NCBI GenBank assembly: GCA_004519485.1
Contig: CP038118.1
Span: forward strand, 310,001-374,000
DNA from: Nannochloropsis oceanica
Lineage: Eukaryota > Sar > Eustigmatophyceae > Eustigmatales > Monodopsidaceae
Reading direction: 5' to 3'
DNA length: 64,000 nucleotides
In this document: piece after piece, positions 11,030 to 21,129 of the stretch
How the letters are laid out: each line of letters starts with the position of its first letter
Position numbering within the stretch: position 1 is the stretch's first letter
Position numbers and translations under genes: made by a program
The notes under the pieces: generated by a model
Seen by the model: the letters and a program-made list of their open reading frames with translations, nothing else
What the model was told of the DNA's origin: nothing
Databases searched by the model: none

Positions 11030-12613
11030 CTACCCGAGGTCCTTATTGTAAAATACCACCTCCTGCTGCTTGAAGTACCGGCGATCCTCCTCATCTACCA
11101 ACACCAAATTCAAGTAATATCGGACCGAAAAACGGTTGTTCACGCTTCGATATGTGGGGGTCAAGTCAATGGACGACAAAAACAACCGTAGGGGAATACA
11201 CTCCCCCTTCACGGGCGCACCGTCCATCACCTCGAATTTACACAACGTCTCACTTTCGTTCGTTACATTCGAGCCCGTCCCGGCACTTTCCCGGCGAATG
11301 ATGGCCAGCTCCATGTGCTTGATTTTAATTCGGACGAGGAGGAAATAAATTTTGCCTAAGTGAGGGCGGAGGGAATGGAAGAAGGGAGGGAGAGAGGGAG
11401 GGTGGACCCAAGTTCGGTGAGAACGTCCAAAAAGGACAAGAGACCAGTGGCCTGGGGGACACAGAGGGAGAGGAGGAAGCGGGAAGAGAGTGAGGGAGGA
11501 AGATGCGTACCAAGAATGACATCTTTGAGGTGGTACTTTTGTTTGTCGTACTCAAACTCGATGTGCAGGCAGTCTTCGATACCCACCTGGAGGGGTGCGA
11601 AGGAGGGAAGGAGGGAAGGGTGGGTCGACGAACATAGCCAGAAACAAGTCCACACACAGAAATCAATAAGACAGCTTATATACCATTCCATGAAGAGCGA
11701 TTGTGACGCACGACAGGTTGGAGTAAGGAAGGAAGGGATGGAAGCAGGAAAAGAAGGAAACGTACCTCCATCTTGATACTGGACTGAGAAGGGGGGGGCT
11801 CCGCGGTGGATTGCACGACGAGCTCTTGTTCTGCCAATATATTGGGGGCGTACTGTCGTGTCACCGTCACTTTCAAAAAGTAACGCAGGCGGACGTTGAG
11901 GCCAGTGTATGAGTCGTAGGGCTTGTCGACAGTGGCGAAGTCGAACGAGTATTGCTTGTCCGAATAGAGGACACCGGCCGTTTCGAGCTCTTTTACCAGG
12001 CTGGTGAACTCGTAGGTAGACGTGCGATCATTCAACATCTGGGGGAAGGAGCGATGGATGGTCAGTCCTGAATCACAAATTATCTTCAAGCACGCTTTCC
12101 TCTCTTCTTCCCTCCCTCCCTACCTCCCTCCTTACCTCGATCGCCCCCACTAACTCAATCTTGATTCCCAGGTGCTCCAATTTCTTTCCCGGTGCTAAAA
12201 CAATTTCCACCGTTCCACTCACACCCTCGTGGGTCTGATAGATAGGGAGGAGGTGCGTGGTACCTTTGCCGCTGCTCATTTCTTTTTTCAAGCGCGAATC
12301 GACGCCGGTGAGTTTAATGTTGACCCTAGCTTGGGGCCCGCTGACGAGGCTGCCGAAGAGGGACTAGGGAGGACAAGAGAGAGGGGAGGGAGTGGATAGA
12401 AGGAGAAGGAAAGAAGCGCGGGCCGGGGGGGGGAGGGAAAGGAGGGGTTATGATGGTCGGGCCTGGACTGATGATGAGAGACTGAGGGACCATTTTGGTG
12501 TCTAACAACGTGCCAAAAGTCAGGGCACCGGGACGTGCCTAGGATATCTTTATATGTTCAATGTGCACGACTTAAAATACTGTGAAGGACAAGAGTATCG
12601 ACGGACTTACCAT
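11030..12613 (-). CDS. VPS26: Retromer subunit VPS26
   Basis: Five exons on the minus strand: 12613-12611, 12363-12136, 12038-11766, 11586-11511 and 11355-11030, giving 301 residues against about 327 in animals. Diagnostic blocks include [69 protein letters not shown] and [18 protein letters not shown]. The first exon contributes only the ATG, directly followed by GTAAGT; splicing gives [10 protein letters not shown], aligning with the family N-terminus MSFLGG. VPS26 is the arrestin-fold subunit of the endosomal cargo-recognition complex with VPS35 and VPS29. The C-terminus is short, ending soon after the KQQE block. Confidence 0.96.
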
Positions 12614-13126
12614 GGTGCTACGTCTGTCGTTGGTATGCGCCTGCCTCCCGCTAGCTCTAGCCGCCCCAACCTACAGCAAGGGAAGAAATGCCGCAGCTTC
12701 ACGGGCTCCAGCACCTATTACTGTTGCTGTTATTGTTGTTTTGTTGTTGCTGCTGCTGCCGCTGCTGCTATCTTTTGCTGGTGGTGGTGTAGAAAAAGAG
12801 ACGTGGTTAGTGCGGCAGATGGGAATAAAGGAAGAAAGGAAGGAAGAAAAACCTCTCTCGCTAATGCGACAGCACCCTGGGATCTGATGTCCATTACAAA
12901 CGAGTGATGACCACAATCCCGTACTGCAAGAGGTAAAAATGCACAGCGCGGTATACATGTGCCCCACATAATGCATGTTTGGACGGTGTGTGGCGTGGTA
13001 AATGTAAATATGCCGCATGGAAGCAACACAGACTTGATGACGCCTGCTTTCCCCGGCTCCATGATATTTTTATTTCCTCACTCGGTCATCCCCTCCCAAT
13101 ACACCCGCCCCAGACAGCCCGAAAGC
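12614..13126. promoter_or_regulatory. Head-to-head intergenic region (VPS26 / ASADH)
   Basis: 513 bases between divergent genes. A hydrophobic plus-strand frame starts at 12612 on the base-pairs of the VPS26 start codon, but is not accepted as a gene. Short CTG and GGAA runs are present. Confidence 0.4.
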
Positions 13127-14889
13127 ATGTCTAGTTCCTCTTCCTCTTCCTCCCACCCCACCCAAAAGGTGGGCGTGGTGGGAGCCACGGGGGCGGTGGG
13201 CGCCGAGATGATCAAGGTATGTGTGCCTTCCTACTTGCTATTACTGCACCTCACTTTAACCCCAGAGGCACGAGACGGGCACTCGCGCAACAAGCCGTCG
13301 TTGCATTGGCTTTGCCTCTATCTCCCTCGATATTCCTCTTTCTGCCAAGTCTGTCCCCGGATCTGCCCGCGCCGTCTCTCACCTCTTCGCAACCTCTCCT
13401 CCCCCACTGCACTCCCCTTCTGCCCGTTCCCCCCGTAGGTTCTGAAAGACCGCCGCTTCCCCGTCACGCTCGACACGCTACGTCTCTTCGCCTCCGAGCG
13501 GAGCGCAGGCAAGAAGATCAAAACTCCCTACGGCGACAAGAAAATCGAGTTATTCTCTGTGGAGTCGGCCCGAGAGTGTGATTTTGTGTTTTTGGCGGTG
13601 TCTGGCACGTTTGCATTACAGTACGCGAAGAAGATTAGTGAGAAGGGGGGCCCTTACGTGATTGATAATTCTTCAGCCTTCCGGTGCGTAGAGGGAGGGA
13701 GTGAGTGAGTGAGTGAGTGAGGGAGGAAGCGCATGCACGGGGTAATATCAAGAAAAGAAACACCCCATTTTTCCTTTACCGTATTTTAATTCCGAACAGA
13801 TACGACGATGACATCCCCCTCGTCGTCCCCGAGATTAATTCCGCAGCCATCGGTGCCTCTCGTCTCATCGCCAACCCCAACTGCACCACTGCGATCGCCG
13901 TAATGGCCCTGTGGCCGTTACACCAACAGTTCGGCCTCAAGAGGATTCTCTGTTCCACCTACCAGGCCGCATCGGGCGCAGGCCAAGAGGGCATGGAGGA
14001 GCTCAGGACGGGAATGGAGCATTATCTGATCGGACGGGAGTACAAAAATGAGGTGTTTGCCCACCCTTTGCCGTTCAACGTCATTCCGCATATCGATAAA
14101 TTCCAAGTAGGCCCTCCCTCCCTCCCTCCCTCCCTCCCTCCCTCCCTATTTCCTGAACGTGTTCCTTACTTCCTTCACTTTAACTTTCCCTTCCCTCCCT
14201 CCCGCTGTCCCTTCCTCCCTAATTCTTCAAGGCGAACGGATACACCAAGGAAGAGATGAAGGTGGCCTGGGAGACGAAGAAGATTTTTGACTACCCGCAC
14301 ATGGATATTGCTTGCACTGGTACCGAGGGAGGGAGGGTAGGAGGGGGGGGGAACCGAAATGGAGATCACAGAGAGAGGAAAAAAAAGGGAATAACCTCGA
14401 CACACCTCCCCCCTCCCCTCCCCCCCGACTCCCTCGCTATCGACAGCCGTGCGAGTGCCAACCCTGAGAGCCCACGCCGAGAGCATCACCATCGAGACGT
14501 ACCTGGACATAGAGCCGTCCGCCGCCCTCTTCGCTCTCCGCAAGGCCCCGGGCGTGGAGGTGAGGGACAGCGGAGAGGAGAATCTTTACCCGATGCCCCT
14601 GACGGCGACGGGCAAGTACGATGTGGAGGTGGGGAGGGTGCGGCAGAGTCTCGTGTTTGGGAGCAAGGGGCTGGAGTTGTTTGTGTGTGGCGACCAGCTC
14701 CTGCGGGGGGCGGCGAGTAATGCCGTGTTCATTGCCGAAGCCGTGCTCTTCCCCGAGAGGTACAGGGGGGGGAGGGGGGAGGGGACGGGGGGGGGGGGGG
14801 AGTGCGTTTGTGTGGGAGAGGAGAAGGAAGGTGGGGAAGGTGCTGAGGAATGTGGGTCTGCTTATGGCTGTGGTGGCTGTGGCGGCTGA
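13127..14889 (+). CDS. Aspartate-semialdehyde dehydrogenase
   Basis: Five exons (13127-13216, 13439-13683, 13800-14106, 14232-14319, 14447-14889) with in-frame GT-AG junctions. It reduces aspartyl phosphate to aspartate semialdehyde, the branch point to lysine, threonine and methionine. The N-terminal NADP-binding loop is [14 protein letters not shown]. The catalytic cysteine lies in NPNCTT, followed by [10 protein letters not shown]. The substrate-binding part carries [10 protein letters not shown]. Chosen start gives a Ser-rich leader of about 12 residues; a longer one opens upstream at 12959. The last 30 or so residues (Gly, Glu, Cys-rich) are unlike the family, so the true C-terminus may lie past an unrecognised intron near 14760. 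Confidence 0.93.
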
Positions 14890-16059
14890 CGTGGCGCACA
14901 TGGTGGGGTGGTTGGTGGGGGGAAAGTAGGGAGGGAGGGCCGGCGGGATAGGCGGCTCGTGTCGGTGGGAAGGCTGACTAAATGAGGGAAAGGGAGGAAG
15001 GGAGGTTGGAAGGGAGGGAGGGAGGACAAGAGGGAAGGGAGCGGTCGATAAAACCAAAAGTTGCGGGAGGTGGGATTTATGCATGTTGTTATCGTTTGTT
15101 CTTTTCTTACCTTTTCGCGCGACGATCAAGAGAGGGGAGACGGAGGGAGGGAGGGAGGGAGGGAGGGAGGGAGGGAGGAAGGATTGATGTGTCCTTGCTC
15201 GCTTTATAAATCATGAGAAGGAAGATCAGGGAGAGTGGAGGGAGAAATCAAGGGAGGAAGATAGTGAAAAAGAGAAGAAAACAGGAATTTGTACAGAGAA
15301 GAGTTTGGGAGTAAGGGTGAAGTAGAAGAAGAGCGGAGCAGCTGCAGCAGTGGTAGCAGCAGTGGTTTTTGCGGCAGCTGTGGGAGTGGCAACAACAAGG
15401 GCTTTGGCGGCTCCTAGAGAAATAAGGAAAAGAAAGGAGAATGAAAAAGAGGGAAAGAAAAAGACGGGATTTGTGGTGAGAGAAGCAGGAAGGGTAAACA
15501 CCTGGGATAAAATGGAAGGGATGTAAGACAAAAAGACGAGGCATTCAGGTTGGTTGATGCCATTGTCGTGTATGACCCTAGCAGGGAAGATGTCCCCTCC
15601 CCCCCCCCCCCCAAATGCGGCAATTCTCATCCCCCCCCTCCCTTTCTCTTCATCAAAATGCATTGCTATGCTCTTCGTGCTTTTGCTGCTTCTCCTCCTC
15701 TTTTCCTTTCTCCTGCTCTTCCTACAGATCCTCCCCCACCACGTCCCCCTTCTTCTCTCATTCACTCGCTTCCACCCTCACAAACGCCCTTTTGCTGCTC
15801 CCCTATCCCTCTGTACTATTACAAAAGCCTTCAGCCCTCCCTCCCTCCGAATCTCTTTCCCTCCCTCCCTCCCTCCCTCCCTCCCCGCTTCCCATCCACA
15901 CTCGCAACACAATTCTACACTGAGCGACCACCTGCCTCCTTCTTCCGTTAGTCTAATGCTCAGTACCCTCTGCGTCAGAAACCACTCTCAACAACCACTC
16001 AGCGCAGCTTCCCAGCCCTCTCCAAATGACCCCCCCCTCCATTTATTTACCCCCCCCAG
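14890..16059. other. Gene-free convergent region with (GGGA)n
   Basis: 1.17 kb between ASADH and the SANT-like gene. Holds (GGGA)n runs at about 15010-15030 and 15143-15178, a purine-rich block to about 15500, and a C/T-rich block from 15590 to 16050 with (CCCT)n. No convincing coding frame. Confidence 0.5.
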
Positions 16060-17197
16060 TTATTTAATCCCAAACGCCGCCTTGAACCTCTTCCCCACCG
16101 TCGCCTCCGTGTCCACCACCATCTTTGTCTCCTTCACTTCGACGTAGCCCCCAAAGAACTGCTTCCCCGTCCCCCGTGCTTTGTCTAACAGAATTTGGTT
16201 TACCATTGCCTTGCACGTCTCAGGCGTCTGCCCCGGGACCCGGGCAGCAATCTTTTTCCAGTAAGAAGGTGCGGAGGAAGGCACCTCGCGCCGCGCCACC
16301 TCCAGAGACTCGATTTGCTCGTTGGTGAAGTAACCCTGACGACGGAGGGAGGGAGGGAAGGAGGGAGGGAGGGAAGGAGGGTGAGTTTCCACGTTTTTTC
16401 GTGTCTTTTTCTTTCGGATGCCTTCCCTCCCAGGACATGAATAAGCCAAGGAGCCAGTGAAAAAGTAGTGTAGAAGATTTAACGAGAATATACCTGCAAC
16501 TTCCCATTCACCACACGTGCCGTGGGCTCCGCAGAGGCGGCCGGCTTCTTGGCACCAAAAGAAAAGGCAGGCAGTTTCACACCGGCGGACGTAAATGTAC
16601 GTTTCTTAGGGGTAGGCGGTGCCTCCTTAGGGATGCTCTTCAGGTTCAAGCGACCAGCGTTTGCCTTGCCCGCCTTGATCGGGGTTGGGGTGGAGGACTC
16701 CGGGAGGGGTGCTTTCTTGGGTGTAAAGAAATTTCCGAGCATCTGGGGGGCCATGTTACTGCGGCCTGAGGAGGTGACAGGAGGGAAGAGGGAGAAAGAG
16801 TGAGAGATGGTACGAGATAAGTTGTGGGGAGTAGGTGGATGGAGTGTAAATGCATGCTTGGACGGTGGGTGGTGGAGAACGCATGGCCGCGGCCATGGAC
16901 GGGGGAGGGGGGGCAGGGAGGACAAGAAGCCACACGACTCAGACACCAGCACAAAAAAACATGCCAGACCCTCTCTCCTTCCATGAGAATGTCTGTAGCT
17001 GGAAGAGACATGCGCGTTCGACGTGGCTTCATTCCATTGACAAACATGGTGGTGTGTGCTGGCCGGGGGGGTGCGTGGCATGGAAAGAAACAAGAGGTGG
17101 CGTGGCACCGAGGGCTTAGCTTACCTCGAGGGGCCATGGGGATTTGGAAGGCGCTGCAGGCCGCGACCAGGCACAGAAAGGAGGCAATCACACGCAT
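16060..17197 (-). CDS. Plastid-type SANT/Myb-like protein
   Basis: Three exons (17197-17125, 16765-16494, 16335-16060) join in frame to 206 residues. The N-terminus MRVIASFLCLVAACSA-FQIP is a signal peptide plus the aromatic cleavage residue of a plastid presequence. The middle is Pro/Lys-rich and basic. The third exon carries a SANT/Myb-like helix set: TNEQIESLEVARREVP, then SYWKKIAARVPGQTPETC, where the spaced W, I-A, V-P-G and C fit the family pattern, followed by a basic C-terminus. It could bind DNA or chromatin-like complexes in the plastid; target unknown. The first intron is about 360 bases, longer than its neighbours, so a small extra exon cannot be excluded. Confidence 0.65.
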
Positions 17198-17860
17198 GCT
17201 TGAGGTCGGGGGCGGTGGCTCCGAGTGGATGCTGTGGGAGTGTGTGTGTGCAATCGTGACAAGAGGAACAAAAAAGAGGCGTGGGCACGCAAGAAGATCA
17301 GGATCGGGGGGGGCGTCGTGTTCAGAAACCACGATGAAAGCACAGGGCTGGGAAGAGAATGTGCAGCGTTAATTGTAAAAAACTTTACGGAAACCCTAGG
17401 AGAGAGGAAGCATGCCACGAAAGAATAGGAAGGGTACTACGTGGGTTTTCGTACGTCTATGCTTGTTGGCAAGCATCCTTCATATTTTCCCACTTTTTTA
17501 GGGGGGGCCGGGCCGAGTGTGCTGTTTCCTTGGTACACCCACGAGCAGCCGTGGGGCTTAGTGTCCAGGCTTCTGTTTGCTACAATTTATGCATGGGGTT
17601 ACTCATCAGTGTGATGAGTTGTATTTTGTCCGGGTGGCGGGGAGTCGTCTAAGCCGCATCCACCATCAGAGCATCCAACCTCGATTTCTACTTGCCTCGC
17701 GCACTTACTGAACCTCGCCGATGGTCTGGACGACGAGACCTCAACATGCACCAGCCTCGTGCCTGTGGACGGATATTGACTATCATGTAATGGTGGTTAT
17801 TACAATGGTTCTCACGCACCTCCCCCACCCTGCTCGCGCAACAGACTTCGCTCCGGCAGC
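17198..17860. promoter_or_regulatory. Head-to-head intergenic region (SANT-like / SAP)
   Basis: 663 bases between two divergently read plastid-type genes. No coding frame of note; a shared promoter is plausible. Confidence 0.4.
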
Positions 17861-18079
17861 ATGGACTCCAGCTGCGGCAGCCTCACGATGAGGAGAAGAA
17901 GACGCCTGACCACCCCCTCTTCCGCCTCCGCCTCCTCCCTCGTCCTCCTCCTTGTCCTGCTCTCGTCCTCCTTCTTTCCTGCACCTACCACCCACGCGTT
18001 TTTGCTTCACTCCTTCACGCCTTCCGTGCATTTGTACGGTGGCAGCAGCAGTAGTAGTACCATCAGCAGTAGTAGTAGT

Positions 18080-18110
<31 letters not shown>

Positions 18111-19563
18111 GAAGCCTACACAGGGCCTTGCGGATGAGTGATGAAGCATACTATGGCGAGGGAGGAGACACAAAGGGAGGGGCCAATGCACGGGTACGAG
18201 TTTTGTATGGGTACCGTGAGATGTCCATTCCCCCTTTCTGTCTGTGAAGTCAGTGGCGACAGCAGTACGAAAATGAGAAGGATAAGATTCGCATGCCATT
18301 TCTCTTACTACCGCTTCTGTGGGAGGCAGCAGGCAGCCTTTTATCCCATTCCCCTTTCAATCTCCTTCTTTAAATTATTTATTTAACAACAGCAACAGAA
18401 AAGAAACCGCCGCCCTACCCGCCCCCCACCCCCGCCTGTTCGCCGCACCGACGGGGAGGGAGGTAAAGGAGGAGGAGGACCTCCAAGGCGAGGTAGCGGC
18501 CAGGGTGTACCGCAGAGGGATATTGCACAGTTGATTGAACGGTACGTGTGACGGAAGGGAGGGAGAGAGGGAGGGAGGGCCGGAGGGAGAGAGAGAGAGA
18601 GAGGAAGGTGAAGGTGGCTGCTCTTGGAGGAATGACAAGCCCATCTCCACACCTCACACGCCCTCTTTCCCTCCCTCCCTCCCTTCCTCCTTCATGTAGG
18701 ACGGGGCAGAACGAGCCAGCCTGGAAACGAGCTGTGAATTTGGACGAGGTGGGGCTGGTGGGAGGCCGGGATCCACGGCCCCCTCGCTCGCGACCGCAGG
18801 GAGGGGGGGGTGGAGGGCAGAGGCATCAGGGAGGAGGGCGGGGACCGGGGGAAGCTGCGAGTGGATATCGAGGGAAGGGGGGAGGAGGGGGGAGGAGGCC
18901 GGTGCAGCAGAAGAAGAGTTGGTGGACAAGTGAGTTTAACAAGATGGATGGAGAGCTTGAGGTGCCCTTGCCCTGGTGGGCGGAGGGAGCGAGGGAAGGA
19001 GGGATGGAGGGGGATTGGAAGTATGGGGACAGGAAGGTGGTGGAGCTGAAGGAGGAGCTGGCAAGGAGGGGAGCGAAAGTGAGTGGCACCAAGGCGGAGC
19101 TAATTGAGCGGTTGGAGAGGTGAGAAGGGGAGGGAAGGATGGATCGAGGGAGAGAGGAAAGGAAGGACGTTTCTCTTGTCAGCGGGGAATAGAGGGAAAG
19201 GGGGGAGGGAAAGAGAGAGGGACATGGAGGCCACTCGATGGTGCGACGGACATGCTACGAATTACTCGTTTATACCTGAATTTAATTTCTTTCTCCCAAG
19301 CTTCATATTTTCGTCCTCTGACTTCCACTTATATACTTCTTCTTCCCTTTTTCCCTGTCTTCCTGTTCCTCTTTCCCCCCCTTAGTCTCGACAAGCTCTA
19401 CACCCTGACCGACGACGGCTTCCGGGAAGTGACGATTTTGCATGACGAGGAGGAGGATTCAAACCTCCCTCCGTGTTTCCCTAACACCTACGGCGATGAG
19501 TTCGAGCAGCGCCTCCTGGAAGAGCAGGAGGCGGGTGTAGATGTCAAGAATTATGCTCCCTAG
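17861..19563 (+). CDS. Plastid-type SAP-domain protein
   Basis: Four exons (17861-18193, 18393-18541, 18700-19119, 19386-19563) joining in frame at each GT-AG pair. The N-terminus has a basic start, a strong hydrophobic core (SSLVLLLVLLSSSFF) and THA-FLLHSF, a bipartite plastid presequence; a poly-Ser stretch follows. The central part is Gly/Arg/Pro-rich and disordered. A SAP motif (KVVELKEELARRGAKVSG, then TKAELIERLE) lies just before the last intron. SAP motifs bind AT-rich DNA in nucleoid and repair proteins. The last exon adds an acidic tail (LDKLYTLTDDGFREVTILHD). Its plastid role is an inference; enzymatic activity is not apparent. Confidence 0.75.
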
Positions 19564-20132
19564 CTCTAGAGTAGTGAGGATGGGGGGGGGGAGGGAGGGA
19601 GGGAAGGGGGGAAAGCTCAAAGCACCTTCTCGAGTGCAGTCCAGCTTAGCAAAAGCACAAACAGAAACAAAGAAATGACGAGAAAATAATTGACCTCGAT
19701 ACTAGAGCTCTGGCACATACATCCCCGTTCTCGAACATACTTTCTTATTTTATTTACCATCTTTCCGACCCTCTCAACCTCCCCTCTCCCGAACTAAGTT
19801 TCACTTCTTCCTTCAGAGAAACCATCAGGGGTTGACCAAGATTAGCCTTGAAGAATGCTTTTTGTGATTTCCCCCCTTCTTGTTGTGTTTGATGCCGGCA
19901 TTCCTAGAAGTTGTGATGCGGCAAGCTTCACTCCCCGGAGAATGTTCGTCAATCGTCATGGCGTCGATCGATCATCCCATTTTATGTATAACCCTTTTGC
20001 ACCACAACCCGGGCGACAGGATACGCTTCAAAACCATAAAGGACTGCATCTGCACCATCCTTCCAGTCATAAGACAAGACAAGCCACTGGTGCTTTGAAC
20101 TCGAGACCTTCATCCAACCACCATCAGCAGCA
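19564..20132. other. Intergenic region upstream of the MAPEG gene
   Basis: Begins with a G-rich (GGGA)n tract directly after the SAP gene stop (19579-19611). The rest is AT-richer and probably carries the MAPEG promoter. No supported gene. Confidence 0.5.
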
Positions 20133-20830
20133 ATGGACCCCGATTTCCTTTTCCCCAAAAACAGCACCAAGACACTTCACGGCTCCTCCGCGCTACTGAC
20201 TACCCTCGTGAGCTGTACGGCCCTTCTCTATTTTAAGCATGTCTGGACTCTCACTGTGCAGGTATGGCTGAGTCACTGCTTGTTTGCCTTGGTCGAGGAG
20301 GATACGCATATGTCCCGATCGTCTTTTTCATGTTTCCCCCCAGTTCGAGACGTACCGTGTCGCTGAATGATATTCGAGTAATGCCTTACCTAGGGCAACT
20401 CTTTCAACTTACCTACTCTCCCCTCTCTTTCCCCTTCAACCACTAGGGTGGAGCCGCAATCCAATCCGGAAACCGCATCGACGAGGACTACAACAGGCTA
20501 GGCCTCACCCGCCCCTCGGCCGTGTCAGAAGCGGACCAACAAAATGACAAGCGTTGGCGTCGCATCGTTGCCAATGATTTGGAGAATATTCCGATTGGTT
20601 TAATCGTGCTGTGGTCGGCGGCAATGGCTACGAGTGCCAAGGGTTCGGATGGAGGGGTCGGGGTGATAGTACTCACAATCCTATTTACCATCTCGAGGTT
20701 TGCGTACACATATTGTTTTGTAACGGCGTTGCAGCCGTGGAGAACGGTGGCATGGACGGCGGGGGTGCTGTGTGTGGTGGTGGCGGCCTGCTTGGGGGTG
20801 GTGGTTGCCTTTATTGCACAGTTTGACTGA
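20133..20830 (+). CDS. MAPEG-family membrane protein
   Basis: Two exons (20133-20261 and 20447-20830) giving 170 residues, a normal length for MAPEG proteins (microsomal glutathione transferase / prostaglandin E synthase type). The hallmark helix is RRIVANDLENIPIGLIVLW, matching the Asn-Asp-Leu-Glu-Asn block of the family. A second block, SRFAYTYCFVTALQPWR, matches the helix that precedes the active-site loop. Four membrane segments can be seen, starting near residues 18, 75, 106 and 146. Such enzymes are homotrimers in ER or envelope membranes that use glutathione. Which substrate is used cannot be told. Confidence 0.9.
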
Positions 20831-21129
20831 GCGAGTTAGGGCGAGGGAGGAAGGGAAGGAGGCTGCACCGGCGAGCATCCCAAGAAATAAAGACAAGTCA
20901 GAAGAAAGGAGACAAGCGATTACTCTTTATGCAAATTTACATTTCTTAAATCTCCTGCTTATCTACATGTCGTAGACCACAATTTTTGGGTTTTGCTAAA
21001 TTTACATGCGCCTCTTGCCCGCATTTACTCCTCCTTTTCCTCCCCCTCCTCCCCCTCCTCCTCCGCCTCCTCCTCCTTCTCCTCTCCCTCCATCGTTTCA
21101 TCCACTTCTTCCTCCTCTTCCTCCTTCTC

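Noticed and set aside
12612-12887. Plus-strand frame with signal-peptide-like start ([17 protein letters not shown])
   Set aside because: It starts on the same CCATGG as the VPS26 initiator, lies antisense to its first exon and intron, and continues into CTG-repeat leucines.
15143-15178. Regularly spaced GGGA runs, considered as CRISPR or telomeric repeat
   Set aside because: Simple tetranucleotide microsatellite without spacers; the unit does not match telomere repeats.
15226-15765. Minus-strand frame of 179 codons between ASADH and the SANT-like gene
   Set aside because: Low-complexity Phe/Ser/Leu from purine-rich DNA; no domain features.
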